Below are positions 1 through 6,550 of a stretch of 64,000 bases of DNA, piece after piece; position 1 is the stretch's first letter, and the number at the start of each line of letters is the position of its first letter. Where the stretch lies: NCBI GenBank assembly GCA_021155045.1, contig JAJNQB010000001.1, positions 124,001 through 188,000 of the forward strand, in the 5' to 3' direction. This DNA comes from Arcticibacter sp. Lineage in GTDB: Bacteria > Bacteroidota > Bacteroidia > 2-12-FULL-35-15. Below the pieces are notes generated by a model, which saw nothing but the letters and a program-made list of their open reading frames with translations, searched no databases and had not been told where the DNA came from. The translations under genes were made by a program, and so were the position numbers.

Positions 1-386
1 TACGGTTTAAAGACGTAGATAAATTAGGGCATGTAAACAATGCAAATCATATTACTTATTTTGAGCTTGCAAGGGTTGATTATTTTAATGCTTTGATGGG
101 GGAAGATATAAAAATTGATTGGCAAAAAGAAAGTCTAATTCTTGCAAAAATAGAAATGGAATACAAACTACCCATTTTGTTGGACGATAAGGTGTTTGTT
201 TATACGTGGGTTTCTAATATTGGCACAAAAAGTTTTAATATGGAATGTTCTATTGTTAAAGAAATTAATGGTGTTGAAATAGAAGTTGCCAAAGGCCTAG
301 CGATAATTGTTTGTTTTAACTATGAAACAAATAAAACGATTGAAGTACCTGAGCAATGGAAAAATAAAATGATTAAAATGAGATAA
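1..386 (+). CDS. Acyl-CoA thioesterase, 4HBT hot-dog family (5' truncated by window edge)
   Basis: The reading frame is open from base 3 and has no start in the window, so the gene begins upstream; an internal ATG at 93 is not the start. The first visible residues read RFKDVDKLGHVNNANH followed by YFELARVDYF. This is the hallmark N-terminal helix motif of 4-hydroxybenzoyl-CoA thioesterase-type hot-dog proteins, with the catalytic Asp in DVDKLGHVNN. The rest (Y-K-L-P-I-L-L-D-D-K-V then the VSNIGTKSFNMECSIV strands) fits the beta-sheet of the fold. About 127 residues are visible, close to a full 130-150 residue domain. Members hydrolyse acyl-CoA or acyl-ACP thioesters in the cytoplasm; the substrate cannot be read from sequence. 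It ends one base before the convergent der stop. Confidence 0.9.
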   Translation, partial: RFKDVDKLGHVNNANHITYFELARVDYFNALMGEDIKIDWQKESLILAKIEMEYKLPILLDDKVFVYTWVSNIGTKSFNMECSIVKEINGVEIEVAKGLAIIVCFNYETNKTIEVPEQWKNKMIKMR

Positions 387-387
387 T

Positions 388-1692
388 TTATTTTTTTCTC
401 ATAAAAATTTGAATAGGTACACCTTCAAAATCAAATTGTTCACGTAACCTGTTCTCTAAAAATCGGATATACGATTCTGAAACATACTGAGGGAGATTAC
501 AATAAAAAGCAAATGTTGGTGCATGAGTTGGCAACTGATTAATAAATTTAATTTTAACATACTTGCCTTTTAATGCTGCTGGAGGGTGGTTTTCAACTAT
601 AGGTAGCATCACATCATTTAGCTGACGTGTTTTAATTGTTTTTGTTCTGTTAGCGTAAACTTTTTCTGCAATTTCAATTGCTTTTAAAACCCTTTGTTTT
701 GTAGTTGCGGAAGTAAAAACTATTGGTACATCACGGAAAGGGGCAATTTTTTCACGAATTTTTTCTTCATATTCTTTTGTAGAATTCGTGTTTTTTTCAA
801 CCAAATCCCATTTGTTAACAAGAATAACAATTCCTTTTCTGTTTTTTTCTGCTAAATGAAAGATGTTCAAATCTTGAGCTTCAAGCCCTTGTGTGGCATC
901 TATTAAAAGCAAACAAACATCACAATCTTCAATAGAGCGTATTGAACGCATTACAGAATAAAATTCTAAGTCTTCTTCTACTTTCGATTTCTTTCTAATT
1001 CCTGCTGTGTCAATTAAAACAAAATCATGACCAAATGCTGTGTATCGTGTGTTGATACTGTCTCTTGTGGTGCCAGCAATGTTTGTAACAATGTTTTGAT
1101 CCTTACCAACCAATGCATTTACCATAGATGATTTCCCAACATTTGGTCGTCCTACGATTGCAAATTTAGGAATATCAAATTCTTCTGGCTTGGCTTCTTT
1201 ATCCAACTCTTTAACCACCTCATCTAATAAATCTCCTGTACCACTACCACTAATAGCAGAAATATTGTACACTTCTCCTAAACCTAATACATAAAATTCT
1301 CCAGATAAAGCTTGTCTATCGTGATTATCTACTTTGTTTGAAACTAAAAAAACTTTCTTTTTTGAACGTCTTAATAAATCAGCAACTGTTTTATCATCAT
1401 CCGTTGCACCTTCAGTAACATCTACAACAAACAAAATTATATTTGCTTCCTCAATTGCCAATTGTACTTGTTTTCGAATCTCACCTTCAAATACATCTTC
1501 CGATCCATTAACATATCCACCTGTATCAATCACAGAAAATTCAACACCATTCCAGTCGGATTTTCCATAATGTCTGTCTCTTGTAACACCCGATATTTCA
1601 TCAACAATAGCTTTTCGGCTATCTGTCAAACGATTAAAGAGCGTTGATTTTCCAACATTTGGTCTTCCTACTATTGCTACTATATTTGCCAC
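388..1692 (-). CDS. der: Ribosome-associated GTPase Der (EngA)
   Basis: This 434-residue protein has two tandem GTPase domains and a C-terminal KH-like domain, an arrangement unique to Der/EngA. The first P-loop is GRPNVGKST at residues 9-17; the second, again GRPNVGKSS, lies near residue 180. Each domain carries a DTGG or DTAG switch II and an NKVD or NKWD guanine-specificity motif. The C-terminal part (from about residue 350) ends in FEGVPIQIFMRKK, typical of the family. Der assists 50S subunit maturation and is essential in most bacteria. It lies 22 bases downstream of era on the same strand, so the two assembly GTPases probably form one transcription unit. Length and motifs are normal. 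Confidence 0.97.
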   Translation of the reverse strand: MANIVAIVGRPNVGKSTLFNRLTDSRKAIVDEISGVTRDRHYGKSDWNGVEFSVIDTGGYVNGSEDVFEGEIRKQVQLAIEEANIILFVVDVTEGATDDDKTVADLLRRSKKKVFLVSNKVDNHDRQALSGEFYVLGLGEVYNISAISGSGTGDLLDEVVKELDKEAKPEEFDIPKFAIVGRPNVGKSSMVNALVGKDQNIVTNIAGTTRDSINTRYTAFGHDFVLIDTAGIRKKSKVEEDLEFYSVMRSIRSIEDCDVCLLLIDATQGLEAQDLNIFHLAEKNRKGIVILVNKWDLVEKNTNSTKEYEEKIREKIAPFRDVPIVFTSATTKQRVLKAIEIAEKVYANRTKTIKTRQLNDVMLPIVENHPPAALKGKYVKIKFINQLPTHAPTFAFYCNLPQYVSESYIRFLENRLREQFDFEGVPIQIFMRKK

Positions 1693-1714
1693 CTTTTGAG
1701 TTTTATTTTAATTA

Positions 1715-2596
1715 TTAATTTGAATATCCGAAACGCTTTAAATGTGTATCACTATCACGCCAATCTTTGTTTACTTTAACAAACAACTCTAAAAACACCT
1801 GTTTTTCAAAAAACGTTTCTATATCTTTTCTTGCTTCTGTTCCCACTTTTTTCAAGGCTTTTCCTTGATGCCCAATGATAATACCTTTTTGAGAATCTCG
1901 TACAACAATAATTTCTGCTCTTATTTTAATGATTTTTTCTTCCTCTTTAAATGCTTCAACTATAACTTCAACAGAATAGGGGATTTCTTTTTTGTAATTC
2001 ATCAAAATTTTTTCTCTTATAATTTCAGAAACAAAAAACTTTTCAGGTTTATCAGTTAATTGTTCTTTATCATAAAAGCCAGGACTTTCAGGTAAAAGAG
2101 CAATTATTCTATCGAAAATATAATTGATGTTGAATTTTTTTAATGCGGATACCGGAATTACTTCAGCTTTTGGGACTTCATTTTTCCAATATTCTACTTT
2201 TTCTTCAAGTTTAGTTTGGTCTCCCAAATCTATTTTGTTTATAATTAAGAGTACTGGAGCTGTTGAATTTTTTATTTTGGATAATATTTTTTCCTCAATT
2301 TTTATGTCTTCATAAATGTCGGTAACAAATAGAATCACATCAGCATCCACAAGAGCTGTATGTACAAAGTCCATCATCGACTCTTGAAGTTTATAATTTG
2401 GTTTTAAAACACCGGGAGTATCAGAATAAACTATTTGAAAATCCTCACCACTAACAATTCCCATTATTCTATGTCTTGTAGTTTGAGCCTTTGATGTAAT
2501 AATAGAAAGACGTTCGCCAACCAATGCATTCATGAGTGTTGATTTGCCAACGTTTGGACTTCCTATAATGTTTACAAAACCGGCTTTATGCGCCAT
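1715..2596 (-). CDS. era: Ribosome assembly GTPase Era
   Basis: This 293-residue protein has an N-terminal GTPase domain with P-loop GSPNVGKST (residues 12-20), switch II DTPG and the NKID specificity motif. A C-terminal KH domain follows, with the GIIIGHQGKALKKVG loop near residues 240-255 that binds the 3' end of 16S rRNA. Era couples 16S rRNA maturation to 30S assembly. The ATG at 2596 is the only sensible start because MAHKAGFVNIIG leads straight into the first strand. It is the upstream gene of an era-der pair. The tRNA locus starts just beyond it on the other strand, so the two are divergently transcribed from the 2597-2655 interval. Confidence 0.97.
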   Translation of the reverse strand: MAHKAGFVNIIGSPNVGKSTLMNALVGERLSIITSKAQTTRHRIMGIVSGEDFQIVYSDTPGVLKPNYKLQESMMDFVHTALVDADVILFVTDIYEDIKIEEKILSKIKNSTAPVLLIINKIDLGDQTKLEEKVEYWKNEVPKAEVIPVSALKKFNINYIFDRIIALLPESPGFYDKEQLTDKPEKFFVSEIIREKILMNYKKEIPYSVEVIVEAFKEEEKIIKIRAEIIVVRDSQKGIIIGHQGKALKKVGTEARKDIETFFEKQVFLELFVKVNKDWRDSDTHLKRFGYSN

Positions 2597-2619
2597 TAGT
2601 TAAAAATGTTAATAAGTTA

Positions 2620-2651
2620 TTTGGAGTACAAAGAAACAAAATATATCTTTG
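2620..2651 (+). promoter_or_regulatory. Consensus Bacteroidota promoter for the tRNA-fMet locus
   Basis: TTTG at 2620-2623 is followed after 20 bases by TATCTTTG at 2644-2651. This is an exact match to the -33 TTTG and -7 TAnnTTTG boxes of the Bacteroidota primary sigma factor. Transcription would start near 2656 and run through relic copies A and B before reaching the intact tRNA at 2920. I see no comparable promoter between 2656 and 2920, so this is the likely promoter of the initiator tRNA. Confidence 0.75.
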
Positions 2652-2719
2652 CACCGCAATTTAAAAAGGCAGTTGAACCTTTTCGTTCTTTTAATGACAT
2701 ATTTTATACGATATATTGC

Positions 2720-2741
2720 TCCGTAGGAGTTCCTATGGAAC
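2720..2741 (+). repeat. Hairpin insertion (family B), copy 1
   Basis: The core TCCGTAGGAGTTCCTATGGA (2720-2739) is an inverted repeat: two 9-base arms that pair with one G.U wobble around GT. It sits between GC and GGGG of the tRNA acceptor strand. An identical copy sits at the same point of relic B (2850-2871), and the intact tRNA lacks it. Confidence 0.85.
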
Positions 2742-2748
2742 GGGGTGG

Positions 2749-2766
2749 ATTCGCCAGCTGGCGAAT
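2749..2766. repeat. Palindrome (family A), copy 1, replacing the D arm of relic A
   Basis: ATTCGCCAGCTGGCGAAT is a perfect 18-base palindrome with the CGCCAGCTGGCG core shared by the palindrome at 3331-3346. It stands where the D stem and loop of the tRNA would be. Confidence 0.85.
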
Positions 2767-2779
2767 TGTTGGGCTCATA

Positions 2780-2795
2780 TCCGCCAGTTGGCGGA
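2780..2795. repeat. Palindrome (family A), copy 2, in relic A
   Basis: TCCGCCAGTTGGCGGA has two 8-base arms with one G.U-type mismatch at the centre. It follows GGGCTCATA directly, so it replaces the 3' strand of the anticodon stem and the variable region. A related palindrome occupies the same tRNA position in the 3' relic at 3290-3304. Confidence 0.85.
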
Positions 2796-2846
2796 CGTAA
2801 GTTCGAGTCGGGTAGTAAGTAAAAAAAATAGTTCTTAAAAATATAT

Positions 2847-2888
2847 TGCTCCGTAGGAGTTCCTATGGAACGGGGTGGAGCAGTTGGG
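2847..2888 (+). pseudogene. Broken tRNA-fMet copy B (5' part only)
   Basis: It begins with TGC, carries the family B hairpin at 2850-2871, continues with GGGGTGGAGCAGTTGG as in the intact tRNA, and then stops abruptly at the leader repeat. Only the 5' acceptor strand and half of the D arm remain, so it cannot be a functional tRNA. Confidence 0.85.
2850..2871 (+). repeat. Hairpin insertion (family B), copy 2
   Basis: This is base-for-base identical to 2720-2741 and sits at the same position of the tRNA acceptor strand. Two identical copies at one site suggest that the insertion came before the tandem duplication, rather than two separate insertions. Confidence 0.85.
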
Positions 2889-2919
2889 AGTAAGTAAAAA
2901 ATAGTTCTTAAAAATATAT

Positions 2920-2992
<73 letters not shown>

Positions 2993-2996
2993 CTAC

Positions 2997-3026
2997 AAAG
3001 CGATTCAGAAATGAATCGCTTTTTTT
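2997..3026 (+). terminator. Rho-independent terminator after tRNA-fMet
   Basis: AAAGCGATTC pairs with GAATCGCTTT around AGAAAT and is followed by a T run ending at 3026. It starts five bases after the tRNA. A decayed version follows the 3' tRNA relic at 3347-3370. Confidence 0.9.
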
Positions 3027-3034
3027 ATTTATAT

Positions 3035-3277
3035 ATGTTTACAGTTTACGTACTATATTCTTGTGAATTCGATAAAATCTATATTGGTTATACTTCGGAT
3101 ATTGAAAAGAGGATGTTGTCGCATAATCAACTTGCAACCAAAGGTTACACTATTAAGTATAGACCATGGAAAATTATTTATACAGAGATTTTTGAATCCA
3201 AGTCAGAAGCATTGAAAAGAGAAAAACAATTAAAATCTGCAAAAGGAAGATTATTTGTTCGAGGGTTAATTAAATAA
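3035..3277 (+). CDS. Small GIY-YIG nuclease set between tRNA-fMet 3' repeats
   Basis: This 80-residue protein consists of a single GIY-YIG domain. The family motifs are visible: VYVLYS near the N-terminus (GIY position), YIGYTSD (YIG position), the Arg-containing helix EKRMLSHN, and a C-terminal EALKREKQLKSAKGR with a Glu that can be the metal ligand. I chose the ATG at 3035; the in-frame ATG at 3011 would translate the tRNA terminator. The start is nine bases after the terminator T run, and three bases after the stop a second copy of the tRNA 3' half begins. The family is related to UvrC/homing nuclease catalytic domains and is known as small stand-alone proteins in Bacteroidota. Its role here is unknown. 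I infer a cassette that moves or recombines at tRNA genes; a repair role is an alternative. Confidence 0.88.
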   Translation: MFTVYVLYSCEFDKIYIGYTSDIEKRMLSHNQLATKGYTIKYRPWKIIYTEIFESKSEALKREKQLKSAKGRLFVRGLIK

Positions 3278-3279
3278 AA

Positions 3280-3330
3280 TGGGCTCATATCCGCCTTTGG
3301 CGGACGTCCGTTCGAGTCGGGCCACCGCTA
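3280..3330 (+). pseudogene. tRNA-fMet 3' half relic downstream of the GIY-YIG gene
   Basis: TGGGCTCATA (anticodon loop with CAT) and then CGTCCGTTCGAGTCGGGC and CCGCTA match the 3' half of the intact tRNA. A 15-base palindrome at 3290-3304 replaces the 3' anticodon stem, and one acceptor base is changed (GGGCCACCGCTA). No 5' half precedes it. Together with the terminator relic that follows, it forms a direct repeat of 2946-3026 flanking the nuclease gene. Confidence 0.87.
3290..3304. repeat. Palindrome (family A), copy 3, in the 3' relic
   Basis: TCCGCCTTTGGCGGA has 6-base arms around TTT. It lies at the same tRNA position as 2780-2795. Its CCTTTGG centre is the reverse complement of the CCAAAGG found there in the intact tRNA, so it may be an inverted hairpin loop rather than an unrelated insert. 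Confidence 0.8.
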
Positions 3331-3346
3331 TCCGCCAGCTGGCGGA
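3331..3346. repeat. Palindrome (family A), copy 4, after the 3' relic
   Basis: TCCGCCAGCTGGCGGA is a perfect 16-base palindrome inserted directly after the CCGCTA end of the tRNA relic. It replaces the short spacer that separates the intact tRNA from its terminator. Confidence 0.87.
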
Positions 3347-3370
3347 CGATTTAGAAATGAGTCGCTTTTT
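3347..3370 (+). terminator. Decayed copy of the tRNA terminator
   Basis: CGATTTAGAAATGAGTCGC followed by seven T residues resembles 3001-3026 with a few substitutions. A weaker hairpin remains possible. It would end any transcript of the GIY-YIG gene and abuts the stop codon of the convergent PAP2-like gene. Confidence 0.6.
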
Positions 3371-3991
3371 TTACCCAATGCGTTTCATCATTTTTTTTTG
3401 AATCCTACTCGCCAAAATTGAAAAGATTGGTGCAGCAGCCACATCAATAGAAAAATGTACGTGCTGTATTATTAGAAATATTCCAATAACAAAACTTCCT
3501 GAATAAAAGAGCGCTTTCAATTTTGTGTTATTAAAGTATAGTCCAAATAAAAAAATGGTTGCGGTATGTCCTGAGAAAAATAAATCTTTTAGATTTTCTC
3601 GTCCGCTATAAAAAGTATTTTCAAGAAAAGGGTCGTTCAGCGGGATAATTTTTTCTGGTGCTTCAAGAGGGAAAATGGATAAACAAATAATTCTTAATAC
3701 GGTTAAAATTAAATATGCTTGAATAATTTGAATGAAGAGTACAGGCGTTTTGATTGAAATAGAAAGTCCGATAATTGCTAATGAATAGGTTAAAGAAAAA
3801 GTAAAAACAGAAAATTCTTTTGGTATGATTAATTTTAAAATAGGGTCGTTAAAAATATAACCAACTCTATTTTCATTATATGTTAAAAAGAACAAAAAAG
3901 AAGTTAAAACAATAGCAAGAAAAATAAATGTGGAAGTAAAAACAAATTTGTTTTTATTGCATTGCCAATATTTTTTCCATTCCATTTGCAT
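3371..3991 (-). CDS. PAP2-like (PAP2_C / sphingomyelin synthase-type) membrane phosphatase
   Basis: This 206-residue protein has about six hydrophobic segments. Two motifs stand out: FFSGHTATIFLFGLYF near residues 138-153, and HVHFSIDVAAAP near residue 180. They match the C2 (SGHT) and C3 (H...D) catalytic motifs of the PAP2_C group of lipid phosphatases and phosphotransferases. The active site would face the periplasm and act on a lipid phosphate; the substrate cannot be told. It is the last gene of a kinase-regulator-PAP2 operon: the ATG at 3991 comes one base after the LytTR stop. An alternative start two codons later (MEWKKYW) is also possible. Co-transcription suggests a membrane-lipid or envelope response. 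Confidence 0.8.
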   Translation of the reverse strand: MQMEWKKYWQCNKNKFVFTSTFIFLAIVLTSFLFFLTYNENRVGYIFNDPILKLIIPKEFSVFTFSLTYSLAIIGLSISIKTPVLFIQIIQAYLILTVLRIICLSIFPLEAPEKIIPLNDPFLENTFYSGRENLKDLFFSGHTATIFLFGLYFNNTKLKALFYSGSFVIGIFLIIQHVHFSIDVAAAPIFSILASRIQKKMMKRIG

Positions 3992-3992
3992 A

Positions 3993-4715
3993 TTAAAGGC
4001 TCATCATGTCTTTTAATTTTGCTGCTTGCCTGCGCGAAATTTCAACTTGTTCGCCACCTTTTAATTTCACCATTAATCCGCCATTAAACCAACTTTCAAT
4101 ACTATCAACCCATTTTAAATTTACAATATGTTTTCTGCTTGCTCTAAAAAATGTTTTGTTATTTAGTTTTTCATCTAAATTATTAAGCGACCTTAATATA
4201 AGTGGTTTATTTGTATCAAAATAAACTCTTACATAGTTTCCTTCTGATTCAAAAAGCCGAATGTTGCTTAGTTTTACAAACCAGCATTTTTCTCCATCTT
4301 TTACAAAAACTTGGTCATCGTCATTTAAAGTTGGAAAGTTATTTTTGTTTTCTGTTTTTTCAGATACTTCTTTTTGTAATAATTTTTTAACTGTTTCATT
4401 TAATCTAGATGCTTGTACTGGTTTTAATAAATAGTCTAAGGCGTTTACTTCAAAAGCTCTTATAGCATATTCATCATAAGCTGTAACAAAAATTATTTCT
4501 GGCAATGCACTAATTTCCTCAAGTAGCTCAAATCCATTTTTCCCTGGCATTTGAATGTCTAAAAATATTACATCTGGTTTGTGTTTTTCAATACATTCTA
4601 TTGCAGTATCCGAATTTTCAGCTTCGCCCACAATTTCAATTTCTTTAAATGGGGTTAAAAGCTTTTTCAGTTCCTGTCTTGCAAGACGTTCATCGTCTAT
4701 TATCAATGCCTTCAT
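3993..4715 (-). CDS. LytTR-family response regulator
   Basis: This 240-residue protein has a receiver domain (residues 1-120) with the acidic pair DD at 7-8, phospho-acceptor Asp53 in FLDIQMPG, a conserved Thr/Ala region (FVTAYDEYAIRAF) and Lys in LLKPV. A LytTR DNA-binding domain follows (about 136-238), seen in VKLSNIRLFESEGNYVRVYF and FRASRKHIVNLKWV. Regulators of this kind bind short direct repeats as dimers after phosphorylation. It overlaps the sensor kinase gene by four bases (ATGA), a sign of translational coupling, and precedes the PAP2-like gene. The target genes are not visible from this window. Confidence 0.95.
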   Translation of the reverse strand: MKALIIDDERLARQELKKLLTPFKEIEIVGEAENSDTAIECIEKHKPDVIFLDIQMPGKNGFELLEEISALPEIIFVTAYDEYAIRAFEVNALDYLLKPVQASRLNETVKKLLQKEVSEKTENKNNFPTLNDDDQVFVKDGEKCWFVKLSNIRLFESEGNYVRVYFDTNKPLILRSLNNLDEKLNNKTFFRASRKHIVNLKWVDSIESWFNGGLMVKLKGGEQVEISRRQAAKLKDMMSL

Positions 4716-5752
4716 AATAAAGTGTTTTTAGGAATAATTAATTCTGTAACTACATTTTCTGAATCTAAATTTTTAATTGTTAGTTGGGCTTCCTTTCCAT
4801 AGAGTAACTCCAACCTTTGTATTGTGTTTTTTAATCCGAGACCTGTTGTTGATTCTTTTTGTTTTGATAATTGTCCACTATTTTTTATTTCAACAATTAA
4901 ATTTTGTTTATTAATAGTTGTTGTTATTTCTATTGTTCCTCCTTTAGTTAATTTTGAAATACCATGCTTTATTCCATTTTCTACTAGTGTCTGAAGCATT
5001 AAAGGTGGAATATTAAAATGTTTACTTTCTGGATGAATTGTAAATATTGTTTTTAACCGTTCTTCATATCTAATTGTTTCGAGTGATAAATAATCCTGCA
5101 CGATTTTAAACTCTTCATCAAAAGAGATAACTTTATTTTTACCCATCAGCAATGTACTTCTTAAAATATTGGAGAGTTGTGTTACGGCATCTTTTGATTT
5201 TTCTGGGTTTTCATCAATCAAAGCTCTTATGCTATTCATAGAATTAAACATAAAATGAGGATTTAATTGCGATTTTAATTTATTTAGCTCAATTTCATTG
5301 ATTGAGGCTTGCCATTTTAAGTTTTCAATTTCTACTTTTTTATAATTTTCGATATAGTGAATTAAAAAATAAATAAGCGACCAAAAGAAAAATAAGAAAG
5401 CAAGATTAAGAATATTTACAATTATTGTAAGGTTATCCGAATGTTTGATAATTGAAATTTTCATTATCCAACCAATAAAATATTGAGAGTATTCCAGAAT
5501 GGTAGCAAGAACAACAGTAGAAAAAATTACTCTTGGTATTAATTGAATAGCATTGAGTTTTAGCCAGCCGAATTTTACAATAGCATTTCTGTACAAATGT
5601 GAAAGGCTGATGCCGAAGGCAAGCAGAATTAATAAGCTAACAATTAAGTTTAGTGTTAGCGAATTATTTAATTGAAAAAAAATACTTTGGGCAATAACAA
5701 AAAACAACCAGCCTCCAATTTGGCAAATCCAGTATAAATTTTTTTTTGTCAT
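4712..5752 (-). CDS. LytS/YehU-type sensor histidine kinase
   Basis: This 346-residue protein has four predicted membrane helices in residues 8-130, no large periplasmic domain, and a short cytoplasmic coiled linker (135-160). The His_kinase domain carries the phospho-acceptor His166 in SQLNPHFMFNSMNS. The ATP-binding lobe has the N box LMLQTLVENGIKHGIS and a GLGLKNTIQRLELLYG G box. It forms the usual pair with the LytTR regulator downstream. A -7-like box in reverse (CAAATGTA, 5867-5874) suggests a start about 110 bases upstream of the ATG. The hairpin at 5781-5816 would then lie in the leader and could act as an attenuator as well as ending the cyclophilin transcript. Confidence 0.94.
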   Translation of the reverse strand: MTKKNLYWICQIGGWLFFVIAQSIFFQLNNSLTLNLIVSLLILLAFGISLSHLYRNAIVKFGWLKLNAIQLIPRVIFSTVVLATILEYSQYFIGWIMKISIIKHSDNLTIIVNILNLAFLFFFWSLIYFLIHYIENYKKVEIENLKWQASINEIELNKLKSQLNPHFMFNSMNSIRALIDENPEKSKDAVTQLSNILRSTLLMGKNKVISFDEEFKIVQDYLSLETIRYEERLKTIFTIHPESKHFNIPPLMLQTLVENGIKHGISKLTKGGTIEITTTINKQNLIVEIKNSGQLSKQKESTTGLGLKNTIQRLELLYGKEAQLTIKNLDSENVVTELIIPKNTLL

Positions 5753-5780
5753 TGCGTAGTAAATTTAAAATTAAAGTACA

Positions 5781-5816
5781 AAAAATAAAAGGAATGGCTG
5801 CTACTACCATTCCTTT
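5781..5816 (-). terminator. Terminator downstream of the cyclophilin gene
   Basis: AAAGGAATGG (5788-5797) pairs with CCATTCCTTT (5807-5816) around nine bases. On the minus strand the stem is followed by a T-rich run (complement of 5781-5790). It lies between the cyclophilin stop and the kinase start on the same strand. Confidence 0.8.
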
Positions 5817-5942
5817 ATGAAAGGATTTTAACGTATCTAACCTTTAGGATAAGTCTAATTCCTGTACAAATGTACGTTAGCACTTTGTTTTGGTTTAAAA
5901 ATTTACACGAGTGGTTTTAAGGGCAATTCCAACGGAAAATAA

Positions 5943-6380
5943 TTATTGTTCAGTTATTGTAATTTTTTCCATTACATCACCTTGCCTGAGATTATCAATA
6001 ATGTCAAGACCATCTGTTATTTTTCCAAAACAGGTATGGTTTCTATCTAAATGCGCTGTTTGCGTTCTGCTTAAAACAATGAAAAATTGTGAGCCTCCTG
6101 TATCTCTTCCTGCATGAGCCATTGAAAGCACTCCTTTGTCGTGAAATTGATTCTCGCCATTTAATTCACATTTTATTTTGTATCCAGGACCACCATTTCC
6201 AATTCCGTTTGGACAACCTCCTTGCACTACAAATCCTGGGATTACTCTATGGAAAGTTAATCCATCGTAAAATCCTTTGCTTGCTAAATCACAAAAATTT
6301 TTTACTGTTCCAGGTGCATCTTTTTCAAAAAATTCAACTTTTAATAATCCTTTGTTTGTTTTTATTTCTGCTGTTTTCAT
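5943..6380 (-). CDS. Peptidyl-prolyl cis-trans isomerase, cyclophilin type
   Basis: This 145-residue single-domain cyclophilin has no signal peptide, so it is cytoplasmic. The catalytic core is visible: FHRVIPGFVVQGGCPNG (with the active-site Arg), MAHAGRDTGGSQFFIV and HLDRNHTCFGKITDG. It is shorter than the periplasmic PpiA and matches the compact PpiB-like form. It catalyses proline isomerisation during protein folding. A -7-type box in reverse orientation (CAAATATA, 6394-6401) lies just ahead of the start. The gene stands alone, with a terminator at 5781-5816 downstream. Confidence 0.95.
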   Translation of the reverse strand: MKTAEIKTNKGLLKVEFFEKDAPGTVKNFCDLASKGFYDGLTFHRVIPGFVVQGGCPNGIGNGGPGYKIKCELNGENQFHDKGVLSMAHAGRDTGGSQFFIVLSRTQTAHLDRNHTCFGKITDGLDIIDNLRQGDVMEKITITEQ

Positions 6381-6467
6381 AATTATTTTTTTTCAAATAT
6401 AAAGTTCTTTATTTTAATAATATTTAGTTTTCATGAATAATTTGATTATATATTAACTTAAATTAAC

Positions 6468-6499
6468 ATTGTATTTTTTAGAAAAAATGTACATATTTG
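6468..6499 (+). promoter_or_regulatory. Probable promoter of the M23-LysM gene
   Basis: ATTG at 6468-6471 is followed after 20 bases by CATATTTG at 6492-6499, one base off the TAnnTTTG consensus. Transcription would start near 6504, about 47 bases before the ATG at 6551. Confidence 0.5.
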
Positions 6500-6550
6500 C
6501 AAATCTTATTTTTTAAATGGATACTGATAATAATATTTATATTGTAGCTA

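Larger units (their letters stand above)
2717..2812 (+). pseudogene. Broken tRNA-fMet copy A with three palindromic insertions
   Basis: Segments identical to the intact tRNA at 2920-2992 occur in the right order: TGC, GGGGTGGA, TTGTTGGGCTCATA and GTTCGAGTCGGG. They are interrupted by a 22-base hairpin in the acceptor strand (2720-2741), an 18-base palindrome where the D arm should be (2749-2766), and a 16-base palindrome replacing the 3' side of the anticodon stem (2780-2795). The 3' acceptor strand is missing. It cannot fold as a normal tRNA, so I call it a relic, though it should be transcribed from the promoter at 2620. Confidence 0.85.

Noticed and set aside
93..386. A complete 97-residue gene starting at the ATG at 93
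   Set aside because: The frame is open upstream to the window edge and encodes the thioesterase motif DVDKLGHVNN before this ATG, so it is an internal Met.
3011..3034. A start for the GIY-YIG gene at the ATG at 3011
   Set aside because: It would translate the terminator hairpin and T run (MNRFFYLY); the ATG at 3035 begins directly at the domain.
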